Shown one piece after another: positions 11,180 to 23,709 of a stretch of 64,000 nt of DNA. Source of the stretch: Anoplolepis gracilipes (lineage: Eukaryota > Arthropoda > Insecta > Hymenoptera > Formicidae); contig NC_132975.1 of NCBI RefSeq assembly GCF_047496725.1, positions 8,258,501 through 8,322,500 of the forward strand, in the 5' to 3' direction. Each line of letters starts with the position of its first letter. Positions within the stretch are counted from its first letter, which is position 1. The position numbers and the translations under genes are program-made. Below the pieces are notes generated by a model, which was given only the letters and a program-made list of their open reading frames with translations, had not been told where the DNA came from and did not search any database.

Positions 11180-12140
11180 AACTTTTATATATTAACAGTT
11201 AATTTTGTTTTAAAAAAAGTCAACTAACGCTAAATTTTAGCGGAATAAATTCAGAATTGATAAAAATTTGTTGATTGACGTTTGCGAGTTGCGGAGAATA
11301 ATAATACACACCGGTTTATAATTCATGTAATATTTTATTACGGATATATGTATACGTGCGCTCTCATCTACCGCATGTGCATTGTTAATCGTGCAGAAGT
11401 GTGCAGAGCGGGTTGGTCGGAAGAAAGATATATTTACAACCTAGATGAATCAAATTAACCCGTTGCCATATATCACGCTGCTTGGGAATACGTCGGCATT
11501 TGCAATTTAATTCGGAGAATTATCGCGACGTATAGCACGCTGCGTGTTCGCCGAATGTAACATCATCTTGTGAGCAAAATGCATTATGCAATAGAAACGA
11601 AATAGCGGTAATAGGTTTCTCTTGAAGCGAATGTTAGGGCATTAATAATGAATCATCTTGCACTGCGTGTGCACAGAAATTGTTTGTTTGTATATTTTTC
11701 AGAAATTACCATTTTAGCCATATTACCAAAGATATTTCTTTCGGAGAGAATTTATTTGAATTACAAACAATAACCTCCAGCTTTAATTTTATACAAATAA
11801 TATATATTCAAAAAATTTATTTATTTACGTATTTATAAGGTGAATGAAAGAGGAAATAATTTTTCTAAATTTTTTTTTCAAATTTCTCGATGTGAAAAAG
11901 AGATTTAAGTAATAAGAGTTACAAAGATAAATATTTAAAATTTTGAGATTTATTATGTTTGTATAGGTACATTAAAAAGGATATATATATATATCACCTT
12001 TTTGTGTATATATAAATAAAATAAATTCGATTTCTACTTATTAATTTACCATGTAAATAAATAAAGAATTTACATCAAAATTTCTGTCCGATGAAGTTTT
12101 CTGGAATTTCATCCGTCGAAATCTTTTGGTAGCACAATCC
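11180..12140. other. AT-rich stretch with a small GC-richer centre, no gene seen
   Basis: AT-rich apart from 11340-11620, which is richer in CpG. No frame over 60 codons, RNA gene or repeat unit is seen. Confidence 0.55.
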
Positions 12141-12790
12141 TATAGCGACTCATAGTCAACAGGGATATCTGATTACAGCTTAAAATATTTGTTAACAAAC
12201 GTCGGGGAACTCCCGGCGCGATCCGCGTGACGCACCTGGGCCGCAACATGGTGCCGTACGGTACGTAGAAAGTGCGTAACCAGCCAACCGGGCCCCCGGT
12301 ACCGGTACGCTTTTCTCTTCCTCTCTTCCTCTCGGTCGGTCTAATAATTCGCGCCGGAATTATTATAATTTAATACGATACCGGAGCGCACATACACACA
12401 TACGCATACACATATGCCGCCCGCTCCGCCGCGGCCATTATTCGGCGTGTTTGTAACCCGCGGCGACGCGTAATAAGCCGGCTTATGCCTGCGTATCTCT
12501 CTTTGTCGTGTGTACATGCACGCACGTAACGCGGCCGCCGACACGCCTACCTTATTCTTCCCCTTGGCTGCACCGGCGCGACGTTGTATGCGGCATACGT
12601 GCGGACGTATGACGTACGTAGATCCGCCGCATCTGCCGGTGCAGCCGAGGTCGTGGAATCCGAGAGGCTCCGGCCCTTCCTACTCGCCTCTTTTTCGACA
12701 CCTTCGTCCTTCTCATGCCCATTGTGTCATCCTGTTGCCATCATCATTGTCGTCATCGTCGTTGTTATCGTTGTTGAGTGGACAGATAAG
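12140..12790. other. Strong CpG-rich island
   Basis: One of the most GC-rich blocks in the window, with many CG steps, for example around CCGTACGGTACGTAG and CCGGTACCGGTACGC at 12255-12310. Overlapping frames occupy both strands. Unmethylated promoters and regulatory islands in insects can look like this. No exon, start site or homology is recognised. Confidence 0.4.
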
Positions 12791-14850
12791 AACCAGTTTA
12801 AATTGATAAATTTTAAGTACTTAGCTCTTGATACCGTACATATCTAGATATCGGCTTTGCTGTCGCAACGTTTCCCAATAGAGGTTTCTCAAAACGATAA
12901 AAGCATTCGCGTTAAGTTTACATTACGATACAATGTAGTTTTTGTATTGAGGTAATGTTAATACATCCTATTTTTTAATGTCTGATTAAAGATTATTTTT
13001 ATCTTTTATTATGGATTTTGGAAAGTTATTATTTCCAAGATTTCTGTTTTATAAATATATATTATTTTGTTTTTAAACAAACTTTTATTATTTACGAAAT
13101 ATCTTTATAAATAAAAAGCTTAATTTTCCATACATTAAATTTATTATATTCTGATAATTTAGTATAAAAAAAAATTATCGTTATATATAATTTTTCGAAA
13201 AATTATTCTAATACAACTAAACGTTATAGTGTTAAGCATTATACTGCTGAGTTATATAACAGTAATATTACTGTTTCTACTAGCGCTTTAATGTGTTAGT
13301 CAATTTTAAGTTCAACTTGCTCTTGTACAGCTTATGGGTTCAGATTTTGGTATGTGCATAGCTTTAGCCGCAACAAGTTTGTGAAATGTTGTGCACATCC
13401 GAAACAGATATTTTGACGTTTACGTATGTAGTTACATGTGTAAATAAAACATAGAGAATCCTCGGATTTTATTCTCAAGGATTACTTGGCAATTTCAGCT
13501 ATAGCAATGAAATAAAGTATCATAATACTTGTATATATCACGGGAATATATGTATCACGAGAATAATCTTACGCGGCGATCAAGGGGGCAGAAATTCCTG
13601 TTTGGGATTTTATTATCGATCGCCGAGAAGCGCTCATCGATTTCCCCGTTACACCGTAATCATGTAATAACAATCATGGCGATTCTACTAGTAAGGTGAT
13701 CGTACGCGCGGTAGCGTCGAGAAAAAAATTGATAAATCCTTCAAGTAGGCGATGGAAGCGAATTAAATTTTTATAAACGCTTGAATAGAGCGCGAGGGAT
13801 TTATTATCGATCATTTCAATTCTCAACGATCTCTATCTGTTGAGTTATAACGATCATCTCCGACCAAGGACTGGGATCGAACGTGTTATAAGGGAAATAT
13901 ACAAGATTTATAAACTGGCCGTTTTATATGCGCGTTAATTTATAGTTATTTTTTAAGTATTTCCGTCATTAGCTTTAGTGATGAACTTCATTAGGAAGCT
14001 AGCGTGATGCGTTTATGATTTAAATCCTGTTATAACCTGTTTCGAAACTTTAGTATTAATGTGGATAATTAATTTATATATACGACAAGTAACGGAAACG
14101 ATGATAATATTTTTACATACGATGTTGACAATGAGTTTCGATATTCATTATAATATGCAAGTCCTAAAAAATCGGCCAAAGTTATTCTTTTTCTTTGGTA
14201 AATTAGTATAATTAAACTTACAATACACAAATTATATTTTTAATAATTTTTATATATACCCATTATTCTCGAAACGTTGATATAAATTCAATTTGGCAAT
14301 AAATTCTTGTCGAAACAAATTCTTAATAACATATATCGATTTATCCTATCGTTTGTGTTTACGCGCCGAGAATAATTTTCGTCGCATGGTAATTTTCTCC
14401 TTCATTCTTCGTTCTTTTCTCCACATTTCCGTTGTAGCATATGGGATGCATAATTATTACAGTATGTCTCTCCACGGCTATCGCGGTATTAATATTCATA
14501 AAGTCGATTTGTCAAAATGGCTCCATCTTCTCCCCTCACCTTATGCTTCGTTCACGCTTGACTTCGAAATTAGGCATCGATGTATAATTAATATGTTTAC
14601 CCTTATAATACATTATCCTATTTCTCTCTATCTTTTATTCTCTTTTTATATAAAAATTAGATATTTTGCAGTAAACACTATTAATAGTAAATTAACAACC
14701 AAACATTCTATAATAAAATGCACATTATATAAGGCACAATACCGTACCACTCGTTTATGCAAACTCTTATTTATTTCATACGTGAAACCATGAAATATTG
14801 CCAAAAATAGCTTGCGCGGAATTAGCTTGAAAGTTTGTATTGAATCGCTT
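12790..14850. other. AT-rich stretch, longest open frame is probably chance
   Basis: Contains the longest open frame of the window (+, 14293-14793, 166 codons). That frame opens on TTG, is dominated by hydrophobic and AT-rich codons and has no motif. With about 7-8 percent stop codons expected per frame, one such frame in 64 kb is not surprising. A CpG-richer block lies at 13560-13760. No gene is supported. Confidence 0.5.
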
Positions 14851-15150
14851 GAAATCTATAGTCAGCTAACATAGCGTTTCAATATCGAGGATTGCTGGAT
14901 TCGCCCGAACGCGGCAAAGCAGTCTGTAAAATCTAAAATCGACACCCTTCGTTGCGAATCGGGCGAGAAATACGGCGGTGGCATCTTCGATATTCCCATA
15001 GTAGCAGCCGAGAGGTAGCGGACTGGGAAACAGATTGTATGGCTCAAAATCAATAGGCACCTGATTTATTCCCATGCGCGTACCCCAGCATCCTGCGCGC
15101 CGAAGCGTCCTGAGTGAATTTATACGTATACAGAAGTACACGCGATATAC
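14850..15150. other. CpG-rich island, two long frames on -
   Basis: Two overlapping frames on - (15141-14866 and 15053-14862) are both open through the block, and both read as mixed, protein-like sequence. Only one could be real. Neither shows a domain I recognise, and no splice sites stand out. It is treated as an island of unknown role. Confidence 0.3.
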
Positions 15151-16030
15151 ATCGCGATGTCTATACTAGAACTTTTGCTTTTCCCTCGTAATGTTGTGTT
15201 CGGAAATGTTAATACTTTAATACCACTTACGTATCAGTTATCAATCATAGCGCATTATTTTAAAGGCTAATTTAATTATTCTATATATAAAAATATAATT
15301 ACAAATCCAATTTTAGGAGACGTTTACGTATTTTGACACTTTCTTAACAATCGAGTTTGATCGAACTAGAGACCGTCTATTTTATAAATAATTTTCTTTT
15401 CGTGAATCTAAATTCAGCATTTATTTTTCTTTGAAAACAATTAATGAATGTCTTTATCATATTAACAAAATAATAGCAGCAATAACGTAATTAAAATATA
15501 TGATATAATAATTTTGTGTGTATGAAAAATATGTGCTTTTATAGTTTTTTGTTTATACAAATTTTTTACAAATTTATTTAAACAACAATATTGTAAATTA
15601 TTTCAACATTTATAGATCAAATCATATTTATAATACAACCTTAAACTATACAAACTTGACAGAACAAATAAAAACTATATTACTATGATTAAATTTAATT
15701 TATCAATTTGAAATTAATAATTTTATCGATTTCACAATTCTTCGATGCGAAGAAAGACCAACAGAGCAAAACATCGCGGCTCCTTTTATCCGCGAGATTC
15801 CTTATTTTCTGTGGCTACTCCAGCGGATCGCATGCTTCGGCCATTAATTGAAAGCTTCGTCAGAACAAAAGACCAACAACGCGTCGAGCTTTGCCCGTCG
15901 CCGCCGATGCTGGCGGCGGAAGAAAGCTCGTTTCAGGTGAAACGAAACACTCATTATCGAAGTCGGAACTTCGGGCGATTCAATTATTCCTTCTGTTAGG
16001 CAGCCGGTGTCCTTTAAACAGATGCTACCT
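15150..16030. other. AT-rich stretch ending in a CpG-rich block, no gene seen
   Basis: AT-rich to about 15740, then GC-richer to 16020. Frames on both strands at 15745-15999 overlap and lack motifs. Confidence 0.5.
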
Positions 16031-16039
16031 CCCTCTTTT

Positions 16040-16112
16040 GCTCTCTCTCTCTCTTTCTCTCTCTCTCCCTCCCTCCCTCTCTCTCTCTCTCTCTGTCTCT
16101 CACACTCTCTCT
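16040..16112. repeat. (CT)n-rich tract
   Basis: Pyrimidine tract of CT repeats with CCCT and TTTCT interruptions. Serine/leucine and arginine/glutamate frames over it are artefacts. Confidence 0.95.
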
Positions 16113-16204
16113 TGTTCGAGATAATTAATCGCAATTATTTCTAATTGGTGGAAATTAAAACGCCGCGTTCTCTGATTCTTCTCTGTTCGTTTCCTTGTCG
16201 CGGT

Positions 16205-16310
16205 TTAAGAAGAAACTGGATGGATCAGCTACGTCAAAAGTTAATGAATCTAATACATTTTGCGATTTATTAATTTGACATTGCGCGAAGCACTTTTATT
16301 CTTTTAAAAT
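16205..16310 (+). mobile_element. Half copy of the TTAA-flanked MITE
   Basis: Starts with TTAAGAAGAAACTGG and follows the left arm of the 9598 element (GATCAGCTACGTCAAAAGTT, AATACATTTTG, GAAGCACTTTTA). It loses similarity past the loop, so the right arm is missing. It shows that the family is dispersed. Confidence 0.85.
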
Positions 16311-17488
16311 ATAAAATTAAAATATAAAATTAATAATTAATTGGTAAGTTAATATAAAGATTTTCCTAGAATATAATTTAATCTCAAAGATTTTAATATT
16401 ATATTAGACTAACTTTTTTATAGCGATTGTATTACCATGAAAATTTTATAGTAATTGTTCACAAAAATTCATGAAAATAAAAATTTTTATTTTACATGAG
16501 CAAATCTTTGCTTTAACTCGCAAATTAATTATTAATTTTATATTAGATTTATTATCTTTTGACATAGTTGATCTATTCGAGTTGCTTTTTAATGCAACAA
16601 CCTGGAAAAAGAAAGTTAATTATCGGTCAAAAACTCGAAGGGATGGACAATCGTCATTAGAAGAAGACTGCCACGGTAAATATACCCTTGGTTGCTCATT
16701 ATATTGAATGTCGCTGACGGAATGCAAATTATTAAGATTGCAGACTGTGTCTCGTCGTCGGAATTCCGCGGCACGTTCTCCTTATTTCGAACTCGAAGAT
16801 TTGAGTGATAAGCAGAATCAGTACGCGTACAAATATCATTTGTGACGAAGCATATTGAGCTCAGTGTAAAAAGTTATTAGATACTATAATATTACGCTGA
16901 CTTTTAAAAATATGTTATACTGGTTTCTACTAAAGATGAAACAAAAACTGGTATTCCTTATATTTAATTAATCTAAATTATATAAAGTTTCAAATTGTCT
17001 TTTTATTTTTAAATACTTAATTTAGAATTATTAACTCTTTTCCACAAATGTTTTTAAAGAAACTCATGTTTATTAATAATGATTAATTTATGTTTATAAT
17101 AATTAATAATAATTAATTGCAACTTGTTCACTTTTTATGATTAAAATAATAAACGCTAATGATTAAATTTATTTGTTTCGAATAAAATAAAGCGTTATAA
17201 ATAATTTGATAGAAATTGTAAATTAATAATTGTTTGATTAATCATTAAACATTAAACATGTATTGGTTTATCTTTGATAGAATATAATTAACTTTTGTAG
17301 GTTACAAATTTTTTATTCTGTTCTTAATCACAATGTTTTATTCCAGTTTTAGCTGTTTCAGAATGCTTGAAAAAAATCTATAAAAATTTATACATATTCT
17401 CTGACATTTGTAAAAAATAATCAACAAAAAAGAAGTTAAAAAACAATATTTGTGTTAAAATAAATTTTAAACTTTTTTTGTATTTATT

Positions 17489-17492
<4 letters not shown>
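16311..17492. other. AT-rich stretch, no gene seen
   Basis: AT-rich with a GC-richer patch near 16620-16860. The 78-codon frame on + at 16471-16707 has no recognisable motif. Confidence 0.55.

Positions 17493-17493
<1 letters not shown>

Positions 17494-17579
<86 letters not shown>
17494..17579. repeat. (CT)n microsatellite, about 86 bp
   Basis: Nearly pure CT repeat with a single TTTC interruption near its 3' end. Confidence 0.97.
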
Positions 17580-17580
<1 letters not shown>

Positions 17581-17581
<1 letters not shown>

Positions 17582-19780
17582 TGAGATGTTAAAATATTAA
17601 TAGACTCAAAACGACCCATATATGATCTTTACAAATCAAATATAGGATCGATGTTTGAAGATCGATTACATAATAATATTATTGTAAATCTTTTAAATAA
17701 AATTGAAATATGTCATCGCTTATAAATTTTCAGAAATAATTGGTAGAAAATGAATTACTTCATAATAGATTAATATTAATAAATAAAGTTAATCAAAATT
17801 AACAGATGAAATATTATTAGTGGTAGTAAATTCTATACAATATAATCAATTCGTTGATTCGCAAATTTAAATAAAACTTATAATTAGTGTAATAATAACA
17901 TTACTTATAATTAATATAATTTCATGAATTAATATTATATATCCACATTTACTTGTTACGTTTGAATATAAAATTTCTTGTATATATACATATATGTATA
18001 TAATACCCTAAAAAAATATAGATATCATGTAGAGATAATTTATGTGATATCGTGACGTAATGTAATCAAATAAAAATTATTATTTATATCTAAATTTTTT
18101 AATTTTGATTTTAATAGCGTGGTCTTGACATTGTTATGACGTAATATTTTTACATTCTCCTACGATTATGAAGGATCTCGTTTTCTTTCAAGTTTTTTTT
18201 TAATAGAATCTCGATATGCCTCTGAGTAAATTGAATGCACTTTTTACATGTATAAAAGTATTAAAGAAAAATCACTGAATGATTTTTTTCAATTATATGT
18301 ACCACCATACAACACACTCACAGCATCCTTCTATTCATCTCGAGTATCTCAGCGCGGGACTTCCATTATTGCGGTACCGCCGAAGAATCTTAATTCGTCC
18401 CGAAAATTATGGCACGAGTGTGCGCCCGTTCGCGCCGCTGCTTCTGCTATTCTCCTTTCGCCGGCCACTCATTATCCTTATACCTGATCATTTTTTTTCC
18501 CTTACCTAATCGCTTCTCACGACCAAGTCACGAGCAAATCGCGCGCGCGAGGCTTCGTCGCGTAAGACCGGTAAATGCTTGCAGGTTGCAGTCTGTATAG
18601 ATACACTATATGTATATTGTGTCTCAAAAAATTTAGAATCTCAGTTATTCGTAAATTTCGAATTCTTATTTTCGCAAAGATCAATTATTTGAGGTCGCAG
18701 ATGAAAAATGCGAAAAATTCTTTTATTTATATAAAAATATAAAATGTTAAATATTTTGAAACAAAAAATTGTCCTTCATCTGTATCCTTCAAAACATTTT
18801 AAGAACTTTATAATCATTGAGAATACTGTAAATTAATATTACTGTGATATCAGTTAAGTTTTTAAAGACTTTTACTGGTTTCCTCTAAAAATCCTCGTTT
18901 TTTCTAAGAAAATGAGTCAGATGTCACTTTATCTACTACTTATCTCTCAAAATAACGTTTTAAAATAATATTTTTAAAAGATAATAATACATTTTTGAAC
19001 AGATTACAAAAATAAATGCGGTTGTAGTAAGTAAACGATACTAATATTATAGTTTGTTTGACCTCAATATAGACGTCTATAACATCCATCTTAGCAACAG
19101 ATGGATAAACTGACAGCGGGATCTGGAATCCTGTCCGTGAGATAGATGAGTAAGCCGAATGGTTGAGTAATATTAAAGATGTTTCGAGTAATAAAAAACT
19201 ATGGTGAATGCTGCCATCATTTTATATTCCCGTAATTTCGGATCCATGAAATAAATCACAGTTTTGTGTCCGTATATCATTCACAAAATTAATACATTTT
19301 TAGGCTTCTATAATTTTGGTATTTTAATAAACACCTTTTTTGAAAGAAATTATAGTATACATATACATATATACGTGTATATATACATATATAAAAAATA
19401 ACATTCTAAAGATAATGACATTCGCGCGTACCAATTATTAACTCTTTTTATATTTTGATTAAATTCGATTAAAATCTTGATGTTTTTTAACACGTTTACT
19501 TGTAACACATCATCATGAAATATATTGACATGACAATTATAAAAATATAGAGAAATAAAGAAAGGGAATATTTATTTTACAATTAAATAGCGAAAATGAA
19601 TAATGATCACCAATATTACATAATCAAATAAAGTATACATTCAACAGAATCGCAAACTTGAAAATTGCATACAACAATAAATAGATATTCATACCAAAAT
19701 TACTCGAATGTCTCTTATAGTTTATCCGCTTAAATGATCATAATTGTAACGATGTTGTCTAACAATAAGCTAAGATCCGA
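17581..19780. other. AT-rich stretch with one CpG-rich block, no gene seen
   Basis: AT-rich sequence. A CpG-rich block at 18330-18600 has overlapping frames in several phases without motifs. A palindromic TATACATATA-type run lies at about 19355-19400. No RNA gene is seen. Confidence 0.5.
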
Positions 19781-19909
19781 TGACAAAATAATTACGCAGA
19801 ATCGTAATGCGATAGCGAAGCGCTTCGGGCGACGATTACCCCGAGGATTCGAGAGAGCTTGTGTATCGCTAAGAGCTTCTAATGGTTTAGAATATTATCA
19901 AGTAGCTAC

Positions 19910-20038
19910 CTAGGGCTACGATCACGAGACTCGGTGTACAGATTGAAATCCACCCTTTCGACTTCTTTGTTCTCGTTGTTATCGCCGCTCGTGTACGGCA
20001 CGAAGTCGCTGGTTATTAATACAGCATGGCTCGGGCAA
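19910..20038 (-). CDS. Possible internal coding exon, weakly lipase-like
   Basis: On - the stretch is open for 43 codons with balanced, GC-ending codons unlike the AT-rich flanks. It begins after a short pyrimidine run ending CAAAG and ends CCTAG before GTAGCT, a weak donor. Both junctions fall after the second base of a codon, so the exon length is a multiple of three. It reads CPSHAVLITSDFVPYTSGD and later VDFNLYTESRDRSPR. A V-x-F-x-L-Y-T strand shortly after a cysteine is seen near the start of pancreatic-type lipase domains (Pfam PF00151), but that is a short match. No HGW/HGF oxyanion motif or GxSxG serine motif was found on - downstream. It may be an isolated exon of a gene with long introns, a relic, or chance. 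Confidence 0.22.
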
Positions 20039-20269
20039 CTTTGAAAAATGGCCACCGGCCGCCGATGATTCAGAGTTTTGCGCGGGACTAGGCGGGTGTC
20101 GTGCCTACGCGTGTACGGTCTTGAGGAATATACGCCGTTAAACAGGTGCGCGTTCGCACAGAAACGACATGCACCTCCAACGTCCGACGTCGGGACGCGG
20201 AAAGATACGCGGATCGTTGATCGATGGGCAGAATGCATTAATCAGGGGATAACGAAAAAAACAACTTAA

Positions 20270-22237
20270 ATATTCAGTGGGTAGAATGGTGAAGTACAAT
20301 GTACCCTTGCTATAGCGCTTTTTAATCAAACGGAAATACACTGTTGTGAAAGAAATTCTTTTTTCATGGTTTATTTCTTATTCGTTCATAAAATTTAAAT
20401 TTGCGGGTTATTTGTTCAGACATCGAATAGACTTTTAGATAATCAAATACACTTGATTTATAATGCGATTATAATGTGATTGCCCTTTTGTAGTCTACTT
20501 ACTTCAACAGCTCGAAAATATTTTGTTCACATAAAGATTAAATTTAAGAATTCCGAATATTATTTAGATTCCGGAACACACACACATATACACGTGTGCA
20601 CTTACAAATTTGTATTCTCCGATTCGCGTGCGCAGTATTTTTTAATACCCCCGTCGTACCACGACAATCGATGTCGATGCCGCGTGCCTCTTTCGTTTTG
20701 TACGTCCGTTGCCAATATTTCACTCACGCTCTATTTATTTAGTCCCGATAGTGCAAAAGTTCTCATACAATTTCCCAACACACTCGTCGCATCCGCCCGC
20801 GACACGTTTTCTCGCATCTCGAAAAGAAGTTCTGAAAGACTACCTTCTTCGAGTGGAATGTATAGAGCGTTTCAATAAGACATTTTTAAAAGTTTTATTT
20901 CTTTGATACGTATATATACAATATATAACGTAATTCAAAGCCGAGTTTTCCTTGGTAAGACGACAGGGATTTAAGGATTTTCCGGCAATTAGTTCTCGCG
21001 TGAAACTCTCTTGCTCAAACAAGTTTTATCTCTCATTTCTCTCATAGATAGATAATCTTTTCGTCGTGGCATATCTTTTTTGAAACGTTCTATATTTTCC
21101 TCTAACATGATATACTTCGAAACTTTCCATCGGTGCATCTCGTCTGTCCAAAATCAATATAGCTTCACAGATTGTTATTTATCAGAACGAACGTACAGTA
21201 TTCCGTTTGAAGTCTTTCTCTTTCGACATTATCCTACGAGGGCGGTTAACGGGGGTGACTGCATAGAGGCCGAACAGTATAGGGAGGGGACACAAGGGGG
21301 CATAACTAAAAGAGAGCAGGGGATGGTGTAGGAAACGACGGATTACAAGAAACATCTCGGGTGCCTCTAAGCTCGGTAATGCGAAAGCTGGAGAACGAGG
21401 GCTCTTTGATAAATGCGAAATGTACCATTCGAGTTTGTTATGGTCTCTCCGCAATCCACTATTTACGGCGTTTTCTTTGAACTTCCGGGATAAAGACGCG
21501 CTTACCATCGTCGAGCTCTAAACGATGCGGTTGCTACTTGAATTACGGGCTCGCGAGAAAAACACAGGAAGAAAAAATATCACGAATTAAATACGACGAT
21601 TAGTATAATCTCTGTAGATTTTTACTCTTCGCCGAATTTGATAACGAAATTAGCTTAATTAAAAATTATATTATTACTATTAGTACTATTAGTTATATTA
21701 ATTTATTTAAAAGTTATATTATTGCTATTATTATTAGTTATATTATCAATTCTAAATCAATAACTTACGATTTGGAATTTCTGTATGAAAATAGAAGGAA
21801 AGAGAGATACAATTTCTTGATAATTTTAATTTTGTTTTATAATTTATATCCTAGTGTAAAACATTGAATTAATTATATATTCTGATGTAAAAAAAATAGT
21901 TTTCCAGATTGAAAAAAGATTATATATAGACTTTTTATATCGAGTATAACATTTGAGCTTTCATGAACTTATTTCAGTCTTTGTGACAAAAAGGCCGTTT
22001 GAGACATTACTCTTAATGGCTGATTGATCATCGATTCGAGATTAAGAAAGGATGCTATTTGAGGATTAAGAATTTTCTTTCGCATAAGTTCTCTTTTTTT
22101 CACGATCAAATAAATTACATTTCTTTAAAGAGTCTCGATCAGTTTGTGCGATCCTTCCACAAGTAAATGACGCAATCCATTTTCTTAAGAATTTTCTTCT
22201 TTCTTGAAGAAATAAAGTAAAAGAAATTAAAAAAAAA

Positions 22238-22238
<1 letters not shown>
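20270..22238. other. Mixed stretch, no gene seen
   Basis: CpG-rich patches lie at 20620-20880 and 21180-21560, with AT-rich sequence between and after. Frames of 60-132 codons overlap on both strands without motifs. A diverged tandem duplication with a period of about 50-55 bases (TTATATTATT..CTATTA..TTAGTTATATTA) lies at about 21661-21765. Confidence 0.45.

Positions 22239-22274
<36 letters not shown>
22239..22274. repeat. Compound (AT)n(AG)n microsatellite
   Basis: About 20 bases of AT repeat run directly into about 16 bases of AG repeat, with an A run in front. Confidence 0.95.
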
Positions 22275-22275
22275 T

Positions 22276-23662
22276 TTCAAGAAAAATTAAATAATGGTGA
22301 TTAATATTAATGACCAAGTAGATATTGTGTTTAACAAATGTATATAAAAATAATGAGAGATACATGAATAATTATTTTTCTCAACCACGTTTAAATACAA
22401 ATTATATAATACACATTCACAATAAATTACAATCTGAATGTAAATAAATATTAATATGCAATTAAATACGTATATCTGCGATTATTTCAACTTTAATTGA
22501 ATTTCATTGATGGTAAATCCAACTGAACTTAACCAACGTAATAGAAATTCCTCATAAATACACAATATTCTCTCATATGAAGATATCAAACATATTTGAA
22601 AATATAATTATTAATAATTATTAAATATTTAAATATTAGGTATGGAAAGAATGTTAAACGAAAATATATTAATTTTTCGAATATATATTTTTCTTAGATG
22701 AATACGTCAATTGTTTTAATGTATATTTTTCTTTAAATAATTTTTATTTAAAACCTGCAAATTTTACATTTTTTTACGTAAAATATGACAGTGGGCATTT
22801 TTACGATACAGGAAACTTCTAATTAGTATTTAATTGCAGTGTTATCTATACTTAGGCATTTGTTTTATACATACCGCGCATATGAATGGACAGTGATGAA
22901 GTATTGTACATTGTCGTGCGTAGTAAGATTTATCATTTTCATACGAAAAACAGCGCGGACATTCCCCGTATCGCGCTTGCCACATAGTCGCAGGGGAATG
23001 CGAAGGGTTAATAATGGCAGCGTTAAGTTATATGTATGTACATTGTTTTTTGTTATCGTCAGAAATACATTTTCTTTTAAAGCGCACGCAATCAGCTCAT
23101 TTGGGGGAGCGATCTTCAGTTTCATTCATCCAATGTTATAATATCAACTTGGTATTCTGCGAACGATTAGTAAGCCATTTTTTATTGAAACATTTTTGGG
23201 TGCAAATTATAATTAATAAAGATATTGATTATTTACTTTTTCGTTAATAATTATGTGAGGAAATATGTATCATTTATAACACAAATACTTGTGTAAACTT
23301 TCCTATTGTCAAACGCTCTGTAATTTGCAACTGATATGCAATTTATATAATTTGCATAATGCCGCACATTCAGATTTTAGTTGGAAATATTAATAAAATA
23401 TTAATTGCATCTGTTTTTATATTATTAATATTTTATAAAACAGCAATTCCAATAATTAACCTAGTATTGACTGATTATAGAGAACAATTAATTAAATAAA
23501 TTTTAAAAATGCTAATGCGTAAAGTAGATAAAGAGCATCAAAATTATAACGAAAATTCGCAAACAATTTTGTAAGATTGCAAGAATTTGTCCGATCAAAG
23601 TATACAACTGGTATTGTATTTTTCCATTTCCGGTTGCAACTCTCTGGTTACAATTTTCTACG

Positions 23663-23665
<3 letters not shown>
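22276..23665. other. AT-rich stretch, no gene seen
   Basis: AT-rich with a GC-richer patch at 22900-23010. Overlapping frames on both strands between 22839 and 23141 carry no motif. An octamer-type ATTTGCAT lies near 23350. Confidence 0.5.

Positions 23666-23704
<39 letters not shown>
23666..23704. repeat. (TA)n microsatellite
   Basis: About 39 bases of pure TA repeat. Tyrosine/isoleucine frames across it are artefacts. Confidence 0.95.

Positions 23705-23709
<5 letters not shown>

Noticed and set aside
14293..14793. 166-codon open frame on +, the longest in the window
   Set aside because: It opens on TTG, is hydrophobic and AT-driven, has no motif and no splice support. One frame of this length is expected by chance in 64 kb of this composition.
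22580..22610. Resemblance to miR-190 on - (ATATGTTTGATAT)
   Set aside because: The match stops after 13 bases, the rest differs from the conserved mature sequence, and I see no stable precursor hairpin.
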